Assembly: GCA_946885755.1 (NCBI GenBank) | Contig: CAMPHB010000020.1 | Location: 1-10,936 of the forward strand | Length of the DNA stretch: 10,936 bases | Direction: 5' to 3' | From: an uncultured Methylophaga sp. | Lineage (GTDB): Bacteria; Pseudomonadota; Gammaproteobacteria; Nitrosococcales; Methylophagaceae | Position numbers and translations under genes: made by a program | Shown: piece by piece, positions 1 through 8,342 of the stretch | Layout: every line of letters begins with the position of its first letter | How positions within the stretch are numbered: position 1 is the stretch's first letter | The notes under the pieces: model-generated | The model's database searches: none | Seen by the model: the letters and a program-made list of their open reading frames with translations, nothing else | Told to the model about the DNA's origin: nothing

Positions 1-132
<132 letters not shown>

Positions 133-148
133 CCAATTGGCGGTGCAT

Positions 149-155
149 GGAAGGG
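149..155 (+). promoter_or_regulatory. Ribosome binding site of fimV
   Basis: GGAAGGG ends 8 bases before the ATG at 164. It fixes the start of fimV, and the resulting N-terminus is a clean signal peptide. The 31-base gap after the preceding gene shows no promoter or terminator that I can defend. Confidence 0.6.
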
Positions 156-163
156 CAGAGTAA

Positions 164-2665
164 ATGACGCAAAAACGCATTGTCAGCTTGTCAGTTGTGG
201 CTGCCCTCGGGCTGCTGAGTCCTTTTACGGCATGGGCTTTTGGCCTCGGGCAAATAACAGTCAATTCGGCACTGAATCAGCCGTTTGATGCAGAAATTCC
301 GGTTACCGCCTTGCGCGCCACGGAGCGTGGCAATCTGGAAGTGCGTTTAGCATCGCCAAGTGATTTTGACAGAGCCGGGTTGGATCGCAGCTTATTACTG
401 ACACAACTACGTTTTGAAGTGGTTGAGCAGGGCGATACCGCGCGGGTGAAAATTACTTCACAAGTGCCCATCAAAGAGCCGTTTCTGGATTTTCTGGTCA
501 CAGCCTCAGCCGGTGAAGGCAGAATGCTACGTGAATACACCGTTTTGTTAGATCCGCCAGCTGAAGTTTTTCAACGGCCCGGTAAGCCAGCGGTGGCACC
601 CTCACGACCATCAACGACTACTGCCAGTCGTACAGCTCCCAGCCGGTCAATGGCGGCTGATGAGTATCAGGTGCGCCGTGGTGACACTTTATGGAATATT
701 GCCCAGCAAACCCGGCCTGCTGGAGATATTACTGCACAGCAAATGATGATGGCTTTGCTGGCAGCCAACCCGCAAGCTTTCCAGCGTAATAATATCAATG
801 GCCTGAAAGCTGATGTGACTTTGCAGATTCCTGATGCGGCGACAGTACGCGAGTTATCTGCTGCGCAGGCCAGTGCCGCTGTTAACCAGCAGGCTGTGCA
901 GTGGCAAAACCGTAATCAGCCCACCGCTGTTGCTGCGCCACCAGCTGAAACTGCAGAATCAACAGCAACCGGCGTTGCCGCACCAGCAGTAGTGTCTGAT
1001 GAGGCTGTCGCCGATGCCGATGTTGCGGAGAGTACGGCGCAGTCAGAAACCACTGAAAATGCTGACGAGACAGCAACTGCCACAGTTGCTGAGGATGTTT
1101 CTCGTCTGCAATTGGTAGCCGCCTCTGATGATGGTGAAGCAGAAGCCGATCCCGCACAAATGGGCGATCCGGATGTACAAAAACTCAATGAGCAACTAAC
1201 GCTGGCACAGGAAACCATCGAAGCACAAAATCAGGAAAATATTGATTTCAAATCACGCATGGACGCCATGGAAGAGCAACTGGAAACCATGCGCCGTCTG
1301 TTGTCGCTGAAAGATGAAGACATGGCGCGTTTGCAATCAATGCTTGAAAATGACGCTGTGGCCGATGCGGACGGTCAACCGCTGGCGACGGTCGGCGATG
1401 AGGAATCTATTGCACCGGCTGAGAATGATAATACAACCGATGTTGCAGCTTCTGAACCGGCATATGCCGATACTGAAAAACCGGCTGCAGCGAGTTATCT
1501 CGACACGGCAAAAGCGTTTGTCAGCAATTTTATGATGGAAATATTGCTGGGCCTTTTGCTGTTTTTCCTGCTGGTCTGGTTGGTTGTCCGGCATCGTCGC
1601 CAGGAGCAAACCTGGGATGAAGCGGTTGGCAGTTTTGCCGACGACGCCAATAAACAGGCTGATATTGACGACGCGGCCAGTAATGCCATGGTTGCGCCGG
1701 AAGTCACTGAGCTTGAAACAGCTTCAGATACACCGCAAAAAACGGTTGATGAACTGGTCGAACAGGCAGATATGTTTGTTGGTTATGCCGATTATGTGCA
1801 GGCTCGCAGCGCGCTCGATCAGGCTTATCAAATGGCACCTACTAACAAAACCGTTGCGGCGAAAATGTTATTTGTGCTGTTTAAGCAAAACAAAGCAGCG
1901 GAATTTAACAGTGTGCTGGCAGACAGCGCTATAGATGAAAACGATCCACAGTGGCCGGATGCGCGTGGCTGGGGATTGGCGCTGATGCCGAATGATCCGC
2001 GATTTAAAGCGCAACCGGAAAATCTGCAAACAGCTGCTGATGAAGTTACAGCAGAAGCAGATGACATTGCACCTGAAGCTGCAGTTACAGTGGAAGATCA
2101 AGAACCGGATAATGAGGATAAATCATCTGCAATTGAATTTGATATATCGCAGTATCAGGCTGATGAAGATGTAACCATTGAATCTGCTACAGATGAGACA
2201 GCGGATGATGTCGCAGCTATACCATCGCTCGATGTTGACGATGTCCGAAGCAGCCAGCTTGACGAAACAGTGACCAATGATGATATTGCGCCTATCCAGC
2301 TGGATATTGACGATAATGATAATGATGTCGACTGGCAGGCCGAGACCGATAAGCAAACATCGTTAAATGATGCTATAGAACCGATATCACTGGATCTCGA
2401 TGAGGATATGGAAACGTCATTTGACAGTGAAGCCGAAAAAAAGGCCATGCAAGAACTGGATCTGGGTGATGCGCAAGACGATTTGGACTTTGATTTCAGC
2501 GGCTTTGATGACGTTGATGAAGCAGAAACCAAACTGGATTTAGCCGCTGCCTATATTGACATGGACGATCCGGAAGGTGCCCGGGGCATTTTGCAGGAAG
2601 TCATCAGTGAAGGCAGTGAAGAGCAAAAACAACGGGCACAGGCACTGCTCGATACGCTGAACTGA
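164..2665 (+). CDS. fimV: FimV/HubP-family polar organiser with LysM domain
   Basis: The 833-residue protein has the full FimV layout. Residues 1-25 are a signal peptide ending AWA before FGLGQI. Residues 26-130 form the FimV N-terminal domain, which includes NSALNQPFDAEI. A Pro/Ser/Thr linker follows, then a periplasmic LysM domain at about 167-224 (RRGDTLWNIA near its start). An Ala/Glu-rich low-complexity region spans about 230-335, and a predicted coiled coil about 336-395. A single membrane segment lies at about 456-476, followed by RHRRQ. The cytoplasmic half has a TPR-like stretch at about 525-605, a very acidic region, and the FimV C-terminal signature at 789-830 (KLDLAAAYIDMDDPEGAR). 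In Pseudomonas FimV and Vibrio HubP this family binds peptidoglycan and recruits cytoplasmic partners to the pole for type IV pili, flagella or chromosome placement. Length is close to that of Pseudomonas FimV. GGAAGGG at 149-155 is a good ribosome binding site and supports the ATG at 164. truA follows after 7 bases. Confidence 0.95.
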   Translation: MTQKRIVSLSVVAALGLLSPFTAWAFGLGQITVNSALNQPFDAEIPVTALRATERGNLEVRLASPSDFDRAGLDRSLLLTQLRFEVVEQGDTARVKITSQVPIKEPFLDFLVTASAGEGRMLREYTVLLDPPAEVFQRPGKPAVAPSRPSTTTASRTAPSRSMAADEYQVRRGDTLWNIAQQTRPAGDITAQQMMMALLAANPQAFQRNNINGLKADVTLQIPDAATVRELSAAQASAAVNQQAVQWQNRNQPTAVAAPPAETAESTATGVAAPAVVSDEAVADADVAESTAQSETTENADETATATVAEDVSRLQLVAASDDGEAEADPAQMGDPDVQKLNEQLTLAQETIEAQNQENIDFKSRMDAMEEQLETMRRLLSLKDEDMARLQSMLENDAVADADGQPLATVGDEESIAPAENDNTTDVAASEPAYADTEKPAAASYLDTAKAFVSNFMMEILLGLLLFFLLVWLVVRHRRQEQTWDEAVGSFADDANKQADIDDAASNAMVAPEVTELETASDTPQKTVDELVEQADMFVGYADYVQARSALDQAYQMAPTNKTVAAKMLFVLFKQNKAAEFNSVLADSAIDENDPQWPDARGWGLALMPNDPRFKAQPENLQTAADEVTAEADDIAPEAAVTVEDQEPDNEDKSSAIEFDISQYQADEDVTIESATDETADDVAAIPSLDVDDVRSSQLDETVTNDDIAPIQLDIDDNDNDVDWQAETDKQTSLNDAIEPISLDLDEDMETSFDSEAEKKAMQELDLGDAQDDLDFDFSGFDDVDEAETKLDLAAAYIDMDDPEGARGILQEVISEGSEEQKQRAQALLDTLN

Positions 2666-2672
2666 CGCTAGC

Positions 2673-3455
2673 GTGATGCGGGTTGCGCTGGGCGTCGAAT
2701 ATGACGGTAGTTTGTTTAATGGCTGGCAGGCGCAACCGCAACAACGCACGGTTCAGAGCGAACTTGAAAAAGCCATCTCCCGGGTTGCCGACAGTCAGAT
2801 AACCGTGCATGCGGCCGGGCGCACCGATGCCGGTGTGCATGCCATCAATCAGGTCATCCATTTTGATAGTTTCGCCGAACGTACTAACCGTAACTGGCTG
2901 TTGGGTATTAACGCCAACCTGCCTGACGATATAGCGATAAACTGGGTACAGCCGGTCAGTGACGAGTTTCATGCCCGTTTTTCAGCGCAGCAGCGTCGTT
3001 ATCGTTATCTGTTATTAAATCGCCAGAGCCGCAGTGCCGTGCTGCACCAGCGAATGTGGTGGTTTTACAAGCCGCTGGATATCGAAAAAATGCAACAGGC
3101 CGCAAACTTACTGCTGGGGCAGCATGATTTCTCGGCGTTACGCGCCCGTGAATGTCAGGCCAACAGCCCCGTCAAAACCCTGGATCAAATCATCATCAGT
3201 AAACGCGGTGATTGTATTGCTGTTGATGTGGTGGCCCGTTCATTTTTACATCACATGGTGCGTAATATCATGGGCGTATTAACCGCTGTTGGTGAGGGCA
3301 AACAGCCGGTTGACTGGGTCAGCGATGTGTTAGCCAGCAGAGACCGTGATAAAGCCGGTGTTACAGCCCCGCCGCAAGGCTTATATCTTACTGATGTCCG
3401 TTATCCGCCGGAATATTCGTTGCCGGCAGTGTCGGCTTTTCCGGTGCTCTGGTAA
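2673..3455 (+). CDS. truA: tRNA pseudouridine(38-40) synthase TruA
   Basis: TruA converts uridines 38, 39 and 40 in the anticodon arm of many tRNAs to pseudouridine. The 260-residue length is normal for the family. The N-terminus reads VALGVEYDGS, followed by the NGWQAQP segment. The catalytic motif is GRTDAGVHA at residues 49-57, whose Asp52 is the conserved nucleophile. The second half carries the family stretches HDFSALRA and RSFLHHMVRNIMG. Two starts are adjacent, GTG at 2673 and ATG at 2676; an in-frame TGA at 2658-2660 rules out anything much further upstream. Family N-termini with a single Met before the Arg slightly favour the ATG (259 residues, catalytic Asp51). No clear Shine-Dalgarno is visible, so translation probably depends on ribosomes finishing fimV, whose stop lies 7 bases before the GTG. 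Confidence 0.97.
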   Translation: MMRVALGVEYDGSLFNGWQAQPQQRTVQSELEKAISRVADSQITVHAAGRTDAGVHAINQVIHFDSFAERTNRNWLLGINANLPDDIAINWVQPVSDEFHARFSAQQRRYRYLLLNRQSRSAVLHQRMWWFYKPLDIEKMQQAANLLLGQHDFSALRARECQANSPVKTLDQIIISKRGDCIAVDVVARSFLHHMVRNIMGVLTAVGEGKQPVDWVSDVLASRDRDKAGVTAPPQGLYLTDVRYPPEYSLPAVSAFPVLW

Positions 3456-3491
3456 AGTAATGGGTCGATAGTTAACGCTAAGCGGCGCAGC

Positions 3492-4106
3492 ATGAGAACC
3501 CGTGTCAAAATTTGTGGCATTACCCGTCGCCAAGATGCTGAATTTGCAGTAAAAATGGGCGCAGATGCGCTGGGGCTGGTATTTTACGGTCCTAGCCCAC
3601 GGGCGGTCAGTATTGCGCAAGCAGTTGAAATTTGCCGTTTGTTGCCGCCGTTTGTCAGTTTGGTGGGATTATTTGTCAACGCGCAAGCTGCTGAGGTTAA
3701 AGCGACGCTGGAACAAGTACCGCTGAGTTTGTTGCAGTTTCATGGTGATGAATCACCGGCGTTTTGTGCGCAGTTTGACCGGCCTTATATGAAAGCTGTG
3801 CGGATGCAACAACCGGCAGATTTGCCACAAGCCGCTGAACAATATGCTCAGGCCAATGCGCTGTTGCTGGATAGCTATAAAGCCGGTGTGCCGGGCGGAA
3901 CTGGCCAGACTTTTGACTGGTCGATGATTACGCCGGTTGATAAGGCGTTGATTTTGGCAGGTGGTTTATCTGCTGAAAACGTCGCGGCAGCAATCAGACA
4001 AATAAGACCTTACGGGGTTGACGTCAGTGGTGGCGTAGAGTCCGCTAAGGGTATAAAAGATAACGAAAAAATGCGTAAGTTTATGCTAGAGGTAGCGAAT
4101 GCCTGA
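3492..4106 (+). CDS. trpF: Phosphoribosylanthranilate isomerase TrpF
   Basis: This enzyme catalyses the Amadori rearrangement of N-(5'-phosphoribosyl)anthranilate to the deoxyribulose product in tryptophan synthesis. The 204-residue length fits a stand-alone monofunctional TrpF, unlike the TrpC-TrpF fusion of E. coli. The N-terminus VKICGIT contains Cys8, the expected general base, and LLDSY contains Asp127, the expected general acid. The phosphate-binding parts of the barrel are ILAGGLS and [10 protein letters not shown]. The frame starts 36 bases after the truA stop at the only sensible ATG. Its upstream sequence AGCGGCGCAGC offers only a weak ribosome binding site. The end overlaps trpB by 8 bases, which suggests translational coupling with the tryptophan synthase genes. 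Confidence 0.97.
   Translation: MRTRVKICGITRRQDAEFAVKMGADALGLVFYGPSPRAVSIAQAVEICRLLPPFVSLVGLFVNAQAAEVKATLEQVPLSLLQFHGDESPAFCAQFDRPYMKAVRMQQPADLPQAAEQYAQANALLLDSYKAGVPGGTGQTFDWSMITPVDKALILAGGLSAENVAAAIRQIRPYGVDVSGGVESAKGIKDNEKMRKFMLEVANA
4088..4092 (+). promoter_or_regulatory. Ribosome binding site of trpB inside the end of trpF
   Basis: AGAGG lies 6 bases before the trpB ATG at 4099 and is itself inside trpF codons. It fixes the trpB start, and it means ribosomes ending trpF at 4106 pass over both the site and the start codon. Confidence 0.6.
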
Positions 4107-5319
4107 AAATTTGAGCAAAGATTATTATCAGCATTATCCGGACGCCAGAGGCCATTTTGGTCCCTACGGTGGCCGCTTTGTCGGTGAAACATTGATGGGC
4201 GCTATCAGTGAATTGGAAGAAGCCTATCAGCAATACCGCAATGATCCGGATTTTCTGAAAGAAATGGACAAAGATCTGGCTGATTTTGTCGGCCGGCCAT
4301 CACCGTTGTATCTTGCTGAAAACTGGACTAAAAAGCTTGGCGGTGCACAGATTTATCTAAAGCGCGAAGACTTAAATCACACCGGTGCGCACAAAGTGAA
4401 TAACACCATTGGTCAGGCACTGCTGGCCAAGCGGATGGGCAAAACCCGCATTATCGCCGAAACCGGTGCCGGTCAGCATGGTGTGGCCAGTGCCACGGTG
4501 GCTGCGCGTTTGGGTCTGGAATGTGTTGTTTACATGGGCGCCGAGGACGTTGAACGTCAGGCACAAAATGTTTACCGGATGAAGTTGCTCGGCGCCACTG
4601 TGGTTCCCGTGACATCCGGTTCCAAAACTCTCAAAGATGCGCTTAATGAAGCGCTGCGTGACTGGGTTACCAATGTCGATAATACGTTTTATATTATCGG
4701 TACCGTTGCCGGTCCGCATCCATACCCAGCGATGGTGCGTGACTTTCAGTCAGTGATCGGCCGTGAAGCAAAAGCGCAAATGCTGGAACGTACTGGTAAA
4801 TTGCCCGATGCTTTGCTGGCCTGTATTGGCGGTGGTTCCAATGCGATTGGCTTATTTCATCCGTTTATCGAAGATGAATCTGTTGCTATGTATGGCGTAG
4901 AAGGTGCCGGTCATGGCATTGAAACCGGCCAGCACTCAGCGCCATTATGTGCCGGTACGCCGGGTATTTTGCACGGCAATCGTACCTATTTGATGCAGGA
5001 TGCTGCCGGTGAAATTATCGAAACGCATTCGATTTCAGCAGGGCTTGATTACCCGGGAGTTGGTCCTGAGCATGCATGGCTTAAAGATATTGGCCGGGCC
5101 AATTATGTTTCGGTGACCGATGATGAGGCACTGGCCGCTTTTCATGAACTGACCCGCACGGAAGGTATTATTCCAGCACTGGAAACCAGTCACGCGCTGG
5201 CCTATGCCAGCAAACTGGCACCCACCATGAATAAAGATCAGAGTATTCTGATCAATGTTTCTGGCCGCGGTGACAAGGATATGCATACCGTGGCAGCGAT
5301 GGCCGGTTTGAGTTTTTAA
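4099..5319 (+). CDS. trpB: Tryptophan synthase beta subunit TrpB
   Basis: TrpB is the PLP-dependent subunit that joins indole and serine to give tryptophan within the alpha2-beta2 complex. At 406 residues it matches the TrpB1 class, the usual partner of TrpA. The PLP lysine is Lys99 in [10 protein letters not shown], and Glu121 in AETGAGQHG is the expected catalytic Glu (Glu109 in Salmonella numbering). GGGSNA at 244-249 grips the PLP phosphate, and VSGRGDKD closes the fold near the C-terminus. The N-terminal [16 protein letters not shown] is also typical. The gene overlaps trpF by 8 bases and is followed after 8 bases by trpA, so the two subunits are made from adjacent cistrons. Nothing looks missing or unusual. 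Confidence 0.98.
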   Translation: MPENLSKDYYQHYPDARGHFGPYGGRFVGETLMGAISELEEAYQQYRNDPDFLKEMDKDLADFVGRPSPLYLAENWTKKLGGAQIYLKREDLNHTGAHKVNNTIGQALLAKRMGKTRIIAETGAGQHGVASATVAARLGLECVVYMGAEDVERQAQNVYRMKLLGATVVPVTSGSKTLKDALNEALRDWVTNVDNTFYIIGTVAGPHPYPAMVRDFQSVIGREAKAQMLERTGKLPDALLACIGGGSNAIGLFHPFIEDESVAMYGVEGAGHGIETGQHSAPLCAGTPGILHGNRTYLMQDAAGEIIETHSISAGLDYPGVGPEHAWLKDIGRANYVSVTDDEALAAFHELTRTEGIIPALETSHALAYASKLAPTMNKDQSILINVSGRGDKDMHTVAAMAGLSF

Positions 5320-5323
5320 GGGG
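5318..5323 (+). promoter_or_regulatory. Ribosome binding site of trpA
   Basis: AAGGGG overlaps the last bases of the trpB stop codon and sits 4 bases before the trpA ATG at 5328. It is the strongest such site by eye in the + strand block. The arrangement fits coupled translation of the two tryptophan synthase subunits. Confidence 0.6.
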
Positions 5324-5327
5324 TGTT

Positions 5328-6149
5328 ATGAGTCGAATTAGTCAGTGTTTTCAGGATTTGCGGGCCGACGGCCAAACAGCATTGATCCCTTATGTGACCG
5401 CTGGTGATCCCGAGCCATGGGTGACCGTACCATTAATGCATGCATTGGTTGAAGCGGGTGCAGACATTATTGAACTGGGCGTACCGTTTTCAGATCCGGC
5501 ATCTGATGGACCAGTAATTCAGAAAGCCTGTGAGCGGGCCTTGCAAAACGATGTCACGCTGAATCATGTACTGGATATGGTCAAACAGTTTCGTGATAAA
5601 AATAAAACCACACCGGTAGTGTTGATGGGTTATGCCAATCCATTAGAAGCCATCGGTTATCAGACCTTTGCCGAAAAAGCACAAAAAGTGGGTGTTGATG
5701 GCGTGTTAACGGTGGATATGCCGCCAGAAGAGTCGGAAGAATTTCGCGCCATTATGGATGCGCATGAAATCGATACCATCTTTTTGGTTGCCCCGACCAC
5801 TTCTGCCAAGCGTATGCAAATGATTGCCGGTTTTGCCAAAGGCTTTATTTATTACGTATCAATTAAAGGTGTCACCGGTGCCGCAGCGCTCGATGTTGCC
5901 GAAGTCGCTGCCAAGTTAGGCCAGTTACGGGAGTTTACCGACTTGCCTTTGGGGGTTGGCTTTGGCATTCGTGATGGTAAATCGGCTGCTGCTGTGTCAG
6001 AAGTTGCTGATGCCGTTGTGGTTGGCAGTACATTGGTGCGCTGTATTGAAGAACACGCCAACCGGCCGCAAGAGTTGCCGGCTGCAGTGGCCAGTCTGCT
6101 GGCTGAAATGCGCCATGCTATAAATGCCCGTGATATGGCCAGTGCCTGA
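5328..6149 (+). CDS. trpA: Tryptophan synthase alpha subunit TrpA
   Basis: TrpA splits indole-3-glycerol phosphate into indole and glyceraldehyde 3-phosphate and passes indole to TrpB through the internal tunnel. The 273-residue length is standard. The catalytic residues fall at exactly the E. coli positions: Glu49 in [12 protein letters not shown] and Asp60 in ASDGPVIQ. The flexible loop 6 region shows VSIKGVTGA at about 177-185, and the phosphate site shows GVGFGI at 209-214 plus VVGS at 231-234. The family usually reads SDPxADGP where this protein has SDPASDGP, which is a mild substitution next to the catalytic Asp. accD starts 17 bases after the stop. Confidence 0.98.
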   Translation: MSRISQCFQDLRADGQTALIPYVTAGDPEPWVTVPLMHALVEAGADIIELGVPFSDPASDGPVIQKACERALQNDVTLNHVLDMVKQFRDKNKTTPVVLMGYANPLEAIGYQTFAEKAQKVGVDGVLTVDMPPEESEEFRAIMDAHEIDTIFLVAPTTSAKRMQMIAGFAKGFIYYVSIKGVTGAAALDVAEVAAKLGQLREFTDLPLGVGFGIRDGKSAAAVSEVADAVVVGSTLVRCIEEHANRPQELPAAVASLLAEMRHAINARDMASA

Positions 6150-6153
6150 GCTT

Positions 6154-6159
6154 TGAGGA
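6154..6159 (+). promoter_or_regulatory. Ribosome binding site of accD
   Basis: TGAGGA sits 7 bases before the ATG at 6167, in the 17-base gap after trpA. It fixes the accD start, which agrees with the conserved family N-terminus MSWFERL. Confidence 0.6.
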
Positions 6160-6166
6160 AATAAAA

Positions 6167-7024
6167 ATGAGTTGGTTTGAACGCTTAATCCCATCGAAAA
6201 TCCGTACCACTGGCCGCAGCCGCTCAGTGCCGGAAGGTGTCTGGTGCAAATGCCCGGCCTGTGACAATGTGCTGTATCGCGCTGAGTTGGAACGTAATCT
6301 GATGGTTTGTCCAAAATGCGATCATCATCAGCGTATCGGTGCCCGCAGCCGGCTGGAAAGTTTTCTCGATGAAGCGGATCGTCATGAAATTGCCACCGAG
6401 GTCAAACCGGTTGATACGCTGCGTTTCAAAGACAGCAAACGTTATAAAGACCGCATTGTGCAGGCGCAGAAAAGCACCGGTGAAAATGACGCGCTACTGG
6501 CTATGCAGGGCAGTTTAAAAGGCTTGCCGCTGGTCGCCGTGGCTTTTGATTTTAATTTTATGGGCGGTTCAATGGGCTCGGTGGTTGGCGAAAAATTTGT
6601 CCGCGCTGCCAAGCTGGCCTTAGCCAAAAAAATTCCGCTGGTGTGTTTTTCAGCCAGTGGCGGTGCCCGGATGCAGGAAGGTTTGTTTTCGCTGATGCAA
6701 ATGGCCAAAACCAGCGCCGTTCTGACGCAGCTGGCGGATGCAAGGGTACCATTTGTATCGGTGATGACCGATCCGACCATGGGCGGCGTTTCAGCCAGTC
6801 TGGCGATGCTTGGTGACATCAATGTAGCCGAACCAAAAGCGCTGATAGGTTTTGCCGGTCCCCGTGTTATTGAACAAACTGTGCGTGAAAAACTGCCGGA
6901 AGGTTTTCAGCGCAGCGAGTTTTTACTGGAACATGGCGCCGTTGATTTAATTGTTGACCGTCGCCAGATGCGTGACCGTTTGCATAATCTGCTGAGCATG
7001 ATGCAACAACGCGCAGCCGTTTAA
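6167..7024 (+). CDS. accD: Acetyl-CoA carboxylase carboxyltransferase subunit beta AccD
   Basis: AccD pairs with AccA to move the carboxyl group from biotin on AccB to acetyl-CoA, giving malonyl-CoA, the committed step of fatty acid synthesis. The 285-residue protein has the N-terminal zinc ribbon, with Cys29, Cys32, Cys48 and Cys51 as the expected ligands (CPAC and CPKC). An additional Cys27 sits where E. coli has Thr, giving CKCPAC, so a shifted ligand choice is conceivable. The crotonase-like core has FMGGSMGS at 131-138, SGGARMQEG at 164-172, [11 protein letters not shown] at 201-211 and GPRVIEQT at 231-238. The E. coli protein is known to bind its own mRNA through the zinc ribbon; whether that holds here is inference. 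folC follows after 13 bases, the usual order in Gammaproteobacteria. Confidence 0.98.
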   Translation: MSWFERLIPSKIRTTGRSRSVPEGVWCKCPACDNVLYRAELERNLMVCPKCDHHQRIGARSRLESFLDEADRHEIATEVKPVDTLRFKDSKRYKDRIVQAQKSTGENDALLAMQGSLKGLPLVAVAFDFNFMGGSMGSVVGEKFVRAAKLALAKKIPLVCFSASGGARMQEGLFSLMQMAKTSAVLTQLADARVPFVSVMTDPTMGGVSASLAMLGDINVAEPKALIGFAGPRVIEQTVREKLPEGFQRSEFLLEHGAVDLIVDRRQMRDRLHNLLSMMQQRAAV

Positions 7025-7037
7025 TTCTTGTTGATTT

Positions 7038-8342
7038 ATGCGATTTAACAGCTTGCCGCAATGGCTGGCCTGGCAAGAAAAGCTGCATTTCACTGAAATT
7101 GATCCGGGGCTTGCCCGGATTGGTGCTGTCTGGCAGCGCTTAGCCGCAGATAAACCGTTGCCTTTTAAAGTTGTGACGGTTGCCGGTACCAATGGCAAAG
7201 GATCGTCGGTTGCATTGTTAATGGCGATTTTGCGGGCTGCCGGCTACAAAACAGGCAGCTATACCTCGCCGCATTTGCTGCGTTATAACGAACGTATTGC
7301 CATTAATGGTGAACCTGCCAGCGATGCACAGATCTGCCAGGCATTTGCCCGTATTGATAAGGCGCGGCAAGAGATCTCCCTGACGTATTTTGAGTTTGCC
7401 ACTTTGGCTGCTGCGTTGATTTTTAGTGATGCAGATGTTGATTTTGCCATTCTGGAAGTCGGTATGGGCGGGCGGCTTGATGCTGTTAATCTGTTTGATG
7501 CCGATCTGGCGCTGATCACACCGATTGATTTAGATCATATGCAGTGGCTTGGCGATAATCGTGAAAAAATCGGTGTTGAAAAAGCGGGTATTCTGCGTCA
7601 GTGCCGACCGCTGGTTTGTAGTGAAAGTACACCGCCGAAGAGTGTCATCATGGCGGCAGACAAATTAAATGTGCCGGCTTTTATTGCCGGCAGCGATTTT
7701 ACCTATCAGTCAGCAGATAACGGCTGGCACTGGCAAAGCAACACACAGCAATATAAAAACTTACCGATGCCCGCTTTACATGGCCGTTATCAGTTACAAA
7801 ACAGTGCGGCCGTTTTGATGGCAGTGCAGTTGCTGGTTGAATACGGCATAGCAGAGATTGATGAAAATGCTATTTGTCGTGGACTGAAGTCCGTTCAGCT
7901 AAGTGGCCGGTTTCAGATTTTACCGGGGCCGGTACAGCGTATTTTTGATGTGACCCATAATCAGCAGGGCGCTGAAAACCTCGCTGCTGTTCTCAATGAA
8001 ACGCCCTGTGAGGGTAAAACACTGGCGGTCATAGCCATGCTTCGTGATAAAGACAGTGCTGCGGTGTTTAAAGCGCTGGGTCAACCGATAGCGCACTGGT
8101 ATTTAGGCGGTTTAAACGGCGATCGTGGTCAGGCGGCAGAATCTCTGGCGCTAAGTTTGCAGGTAGCGGTTTCAACTGCAAGCTATTCAATATCCGAAAC
8201 CGTTGAACAGGCTTACCAGCTAGCGATGCAAACAGCTGAGCCGGGTGACAGGATCTTAATTTTTGGTTCTTTTCACACAGTTGAAGCGGTGATGCGGCAG
8301 ATCCCTGAACTGGTGCCGGCGGATTTGGCGGTATCTGCTTAA
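7038..8342 (+). CDS. folC: Bifunctional dihydrofolate synthase / folylpolyglutamate synthase FolC
   Basis: FolC adds glutamate to dihydropteroate and then further glutamates to folates, using ATP; it is a Mur-ligase-type enzyme of the cytoplasm. The 434-residue length is close to the 422 of E. coli. The P-loop is VAGTNGKGSS at about 48-57. SPHLLRYNERI at 77-87, EVGMGGRLDAVN at 140-151 and DHMQWLGD supply the folate, magnesium and active-site residues. VEKAGI carries the lysine that is carbamylated in the family. The C-terminal domain shows DVTHNQQGAENL where E. coli-type proteins read DVAHNPHAA, a tolerable variation. An in-frame TGA at 7032-7034 forces the start to this ATG, yet no Shine-Dalgarno precedes it, so coupling to accD is likely. 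The stop overlaps that of the convergent synthetase gene. Confidence 0.96.
   Translation: MRFNSLPQWLAWQEKLHFTEIDPGLARIGAVWQRLAADKPLPFKVVTVAGTNGKGSSVALLMAILRAAGYKTGSYTSPHLLRYNERIAINGEPASDAQICQAFARIDKARQEISLTYFEFATLAAALIFSDADVDFAILEVGMGGRLDAVNLFDADLALITPIDLDHMQWLGDNREKIGVEKAGILRQCRPLVCSESTPPKSVIMAADKLNVPAFIAGSDFTYQSADNGWHWQSNTQQYKNLPMPALHGRYQLQNSAAVLMAVQLLVEYGIAEIDENAICRGLKSVQLSGRFQILPGPVQRIFDVTHNQQGAENLAAVLNETPCEGKTLAVIAMLRDKDSAAVFKALGQPIAHWYLGGLNGDRGQAAESLALSLQVAVSTASYSISETVEQAYQLAMQTAEPGDRILIFGSFHTVEAVMRQIPELVPADLAVSA
8339..8342. other. Overlapping stop codons of two convergent genes
   Basis: The palindrome TTAA contains the folC stop (TAA, 8340-8342, + strand) and the stop of the acyl-CoA synthetase gene (TAA on the - strand, 8341-8339). 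There is therefore no intergenic space for a terminator between the two transcription units. Each transcript should run antisense into the other gene unless it ends inside coding sequence. Confidence 0.95.

Noticed and set aside
2155..2532. Long Ser-rich open frame on the - strand opposite fimV
   Set aside because: It is the antisense image of the Asp/Ala-rich fimV codons. It has no recognisable domain and lies wholly within a well-supported gene.
2665..2674. Ten-base perfect palindrome ACGCTAGCGT between fimV and truA, possible operator
   Set aside because: A 10-base palindrome is expected about once per thousand positions by chance, it covers the fimV stop and truA start, and no second copy or promoter context supports an operator.
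3422..3440. GCCG/CGGC hairpin followed by TTTT near the end of truA, possible terminator or attenuator before trpF
   Set aside because: The stem is only 4 base pairs with a 7-base loop and a 4-base T-run, and it lies inside truA codons. It is too weak to claim as a terminator.
4372..4719. 115-residue open frame on the - strand opposite trpB
   Set aside because: It is antisense to the most conserved part of trpB, has no family motif and no ribosome binding site that I can see, so I treat it as a shadow of trpB.
6245..6321. Extra Cys27 in the AccD zinc ribbon as a sign of a changed metal site
   Set aside because: The four standard ligands are all present with the usual spacing, so one additional nearby Cys is not evidence of a different site.
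8297..8338. GCAGAT/ATCTGC inverted repeat at the end of folC, possible terminator for the convergent genes
   Set aside because: The stem is 6 base pairs around a 30-base loop and is followed by TTAA, not a T-run, so it does not resemble an intrinsic terminator on either strand.
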